Shown in pieces: positions 61,627 through 64,000 of a stretch of DNA of 64,000 bases. The notes beneath the pieces were generated by a model. The model made no database searches, was not told the origin of the DNA, and was given only the letters and a program-made list of their open reading frames with translations. The translations under genes and the position numbers were made by a program. The DNA comes from Epiperipatus broadwayi (lineage: Eukaryota > Onychophora > Udeonychophora > Euonychophora > Peripatidae). Numbering within the stretch: the first letter of the stretch is position 1; each line of letters starts with the position of its first letter. Location of the stretch: the NCBI GenBank assembly GCA_028023455.1, contig JAQFVV010006215.1, positions 12,815,473-12,879,472 of the forward strand. Direction: 5' to 3'.

Positions 61627-61851
61627 CTAATAAATATGAAAACAACATATGATTAAATTACAGCATAAGCACCAATAAATACTATTGTATTTATATATGT
61701 TATCTACTTAAAAATAAACTAAGGTTACTAGGCAACAAGTTACTATGATTAAAATGATAGTGCATGATTTTCATCAATAATAGTTTGCTATTGTTTATCA
61801 TCTCTTTTTTTTTCTAGCATCTCTCACTTTTTCTACCCCCCTCTTTGTATA

Positions 61852-62039
<188 letters not shown>

Positions 62040-62339
62040 TATATTTATACAAATATAGAAATATATTTAAATGTTCTAGATATCATGTAGATATCAAGAT
62101 CTAGTTTTTAAAATATAGTACAAGTGCAATAATAATTTATTTAGTCGTTCACATTAGACTTGGGATTATCCACTTAATGAATATTTCTGTAGTGTAATTT
62201 TCACTACACTACTCTCATTCAATAAATGTGTATTTTGAGATCATACATCCTTTTTATCCAACTTGCATGAGAGTGATTTAATGAAAATTACATTACAGAG
62301 ATATTATTCATTATTATAATTAAATAAAAATAAAATTTT

Positions 62340-62690
62340 TACAATTGAATTGTATTTACATTCGAATATCAGCCTTTCAAGCTAATTGTGCAAACGCTTT
62401 GCGAGTGTTAATAATAAATGAATACTTTCTCACCAATACAAGATATAGTATTTATGCAGGAATAAAAGGAATCCTCTTATCCATACAACTCAAATATTTA
62501 TATATGAGCAAATCTGAAGTACTGGCAAAGAAAGCGTGATGAGAGAATACTATATCTTGTATTGGTGAGAAAGTATTCATTTATTATTAACACTCGCAAA
62601 AGCGTTTGCCCAATTAGCTTGAAAGGCTGATATTCGAATGTAAATACAATTGTATACAGACACTATATAAAATAAATGCTTATTTATATA
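62340..62690. repeat. foldback family F, copy 2
   Basis: Plus arm from TTTACATTCGAATATCAGCC (62354) through AGGAATAAAAGGAATCCTC and GCAAATCTGAAGTACTGGC, then a minus arm from ATACTATATCTTGTATTGGT to GGCTGATATTCGAATGTAAA and CAGACACTATATAAAATAAA. Same family as 23.7 and 62.8 kb. Confidence 0.7.
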
Positions 62691-62794
62691 TGATTAAGTT
62701 TCAGTTGGAATGACATTTAGTAAATTCTAGACAATTTCATCGACGTCATTCATTCAGACATCGTATAGAGTAATTTAAAGTGACTGTTCTATCA

Positions 62795-63027
62795 TCACGC
62801 TTTCTTTGCCAGTACTTCAGATTTGCTCATATATAAATATTTGAGTTGTAGGGATAAGAGGATTCCTTTTATTCCTGCATAAATACTATATCTTGTATTG
62901 GTGAGAAAGTATTCATTTATTATTAACACTTGCAAAGCGTTTGCACAATTAGCTTGAAAGGCTGATATTCGAATGTAAATACAATTGTATACAGACGCTA
63001 TATAAAATAAATGCTTATTTATAATTG
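62795..63027 (-). repeat. foldback family F, copy 3 (single arm)
   Basis: Near-identical reverse complement of the full left half of copy 2, running GCCAGTACTTCAGATTTGCTC to GCTGATATTCGAATGTAAA and CAGACGCTATATAAAATAAA. Together with copy 2 it makes a three-arm cluster of about 690 bp. Confidence 0.7.
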
Positions 63028-63449
63028 AATTGTATATTAAAGGCAATAGTACATTCTGTTTTTTACAATGAAAGAAGGGCTAGTTGATGACTGATGTGCC
63101 TTGTATATTTCATTAAATAACAAGTCTTATAGCAATATTTAGTATTTTCTATGAACATATTAATATTATTGACAAAAGTAAAACTATAAAGTATTAAATT
63201 TACACATTTTGTTATATGCACATACAGATATATACAACTTATGGTAAAGATATCTAATGTTTTGTCAACTTGAATTTTATTTTACCACCTAAGATAAACT
63301 TAATAACATTAATACAATTATTTTTAAATAGTAAATGCTGTTGTGGTAAATAATTCTCACTTCCACTCCAGCATTCAACAACACTATAACAAGAAAATGA
63401 AATACGATTTTATTTATTTAACAGACTGTATTCAATGTTATATATATAT

Positions 63450-64000
63450 TGTAACGGTATACATATGCCATTACATTATTTTAAAATTGAAATAAAAGGG
63501 GAAAATGAATCGTAAATAAAATTGATTTATTAAAAACATAAAAGAAAATTAAAATAGTTATTTTAACAAAAACATAATTGCACAAATGAAAACTATTTTT
63601 AAAAAAATTATGTAAAAAAAAAAAAAAATAGATCTAAAGATAAAGATTAATATTTGTTAAAAAGTAATACAAAAGAAAATAGAAACAAATGTTAATTAGT
63701 TTCAATTAAAAATCGTGTTTGAATCTTAAAATGGAAATGATTGTTCTATATATTTGAATGTAAAGCAAACTAGTCCTTGGAGCATTTAAATGATTGAAAG
63801 GTCAGATAAGAGATAAAAATTAAAGATTGTGTTTCCCACTCTGGAACAGATTGACCAATGCAAGCACCAATCCATGCATGAGCCAGAAAGAAAAAACTCA
63901 GGAATAATAAAAAACATCATGTGTGATTGATCCGGAGAATTCCCGAGATGGAAATATCAAATTATAACGACCTTTTTACTCACTTAAAAAATGAAGAAAC
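63450..64000 (+). repeat. dispersed repeat E, copy 2 (runs off window)
   Basis: Palindromic start TGTAACGGTAT/ATGCCATTACA followed by TGGAAATGATTGTT, ACTAGTCCTTGGAGC and TTGACCAATGCAAGCACCAA, collinear with the 16.5-kb copy. Confidence 0.5.

Noticed and set aside
62345-63046. Two open frames with nearly the same translated sequence (YIRISAFQANCANAL...)
   Set aside because: They lie on the arms of foldback family F; the similarity comes from the repeated DNA, and the third family copy has no matching frame.

Overview
The window is very AT-rich animal DNA, mostly intron and transposon sequence. It carries part of one large split gene, a nearly complete Ty3/Gypsy retrotransposon, and many short self-complementary (foldback) repeats. 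A protostome, probably lophotrochozoan and possibly cephalopod, genome fits: very large introns, tRNA-derived SINE-like pieces, long GACA/GATA arrays, and a homologue of the invertebrate tricellular-junction protein Bark beetle/Anakonda. The species call is inference.

Gene layout (minus strand, so the gene runs from high to low coordinates): exon C 61377-61626, exon B 56099-58546 and exon A 2900-5338 share one compatible set of GT-AG phase-1 junctions. B and A are homologous modules: beta-helix repeats, a NWWGT block, an SRCR domain, more beta-helix, then a CUB-like region. The gene continues past both window edges. The B-to-A intron is about 50.8 kb and holds nearly everything else.

The main find is a set of hammerhead ribozymes inside dispersed repeats of that intron. 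Family 1 has two intact-looking type I motifs in opposite orientation at 19151-19209 (-) and 19353-19411 (+), a third with an intact core at 54368-54426 (+), and decayed copies at 9280-9338 (+) and 9441-9494 (-). Family 2, with a different sequence, has a near-intact copy at 12814-12855 (-) and decayed copies at 13025, 14124 and 14169. Both families sit in inverted-dimer repeats, and several dimer junctions fall in or beside the ribozyme.

Other mobile DNA: a Gypsy element (41243-45597) with identical 152-bp LTR segments, a tRNA-Ser-type primer site, gag, protease, RT, RNase H and integrase, and one frame change inside the protease; an inverted pair of Penelope-like (GIY-YIG) fragments at 49.8-50.6 kb, whose 3' end recurs as a foldback at 1281-1503; two non-LTR retrotransposon relics (31.4-32.3 and 37.9-40.0 kb, minus strand); TIR elements at 17.4-18.2 kb; a three-copy foldback family (23.7, 62.3 and 62.8 kb); and a nested 1-kb foldback at 10.05-11.08 kb. 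No bacterial features, CRISPR arrays or canonical tRNA or rRNA genes were seen.
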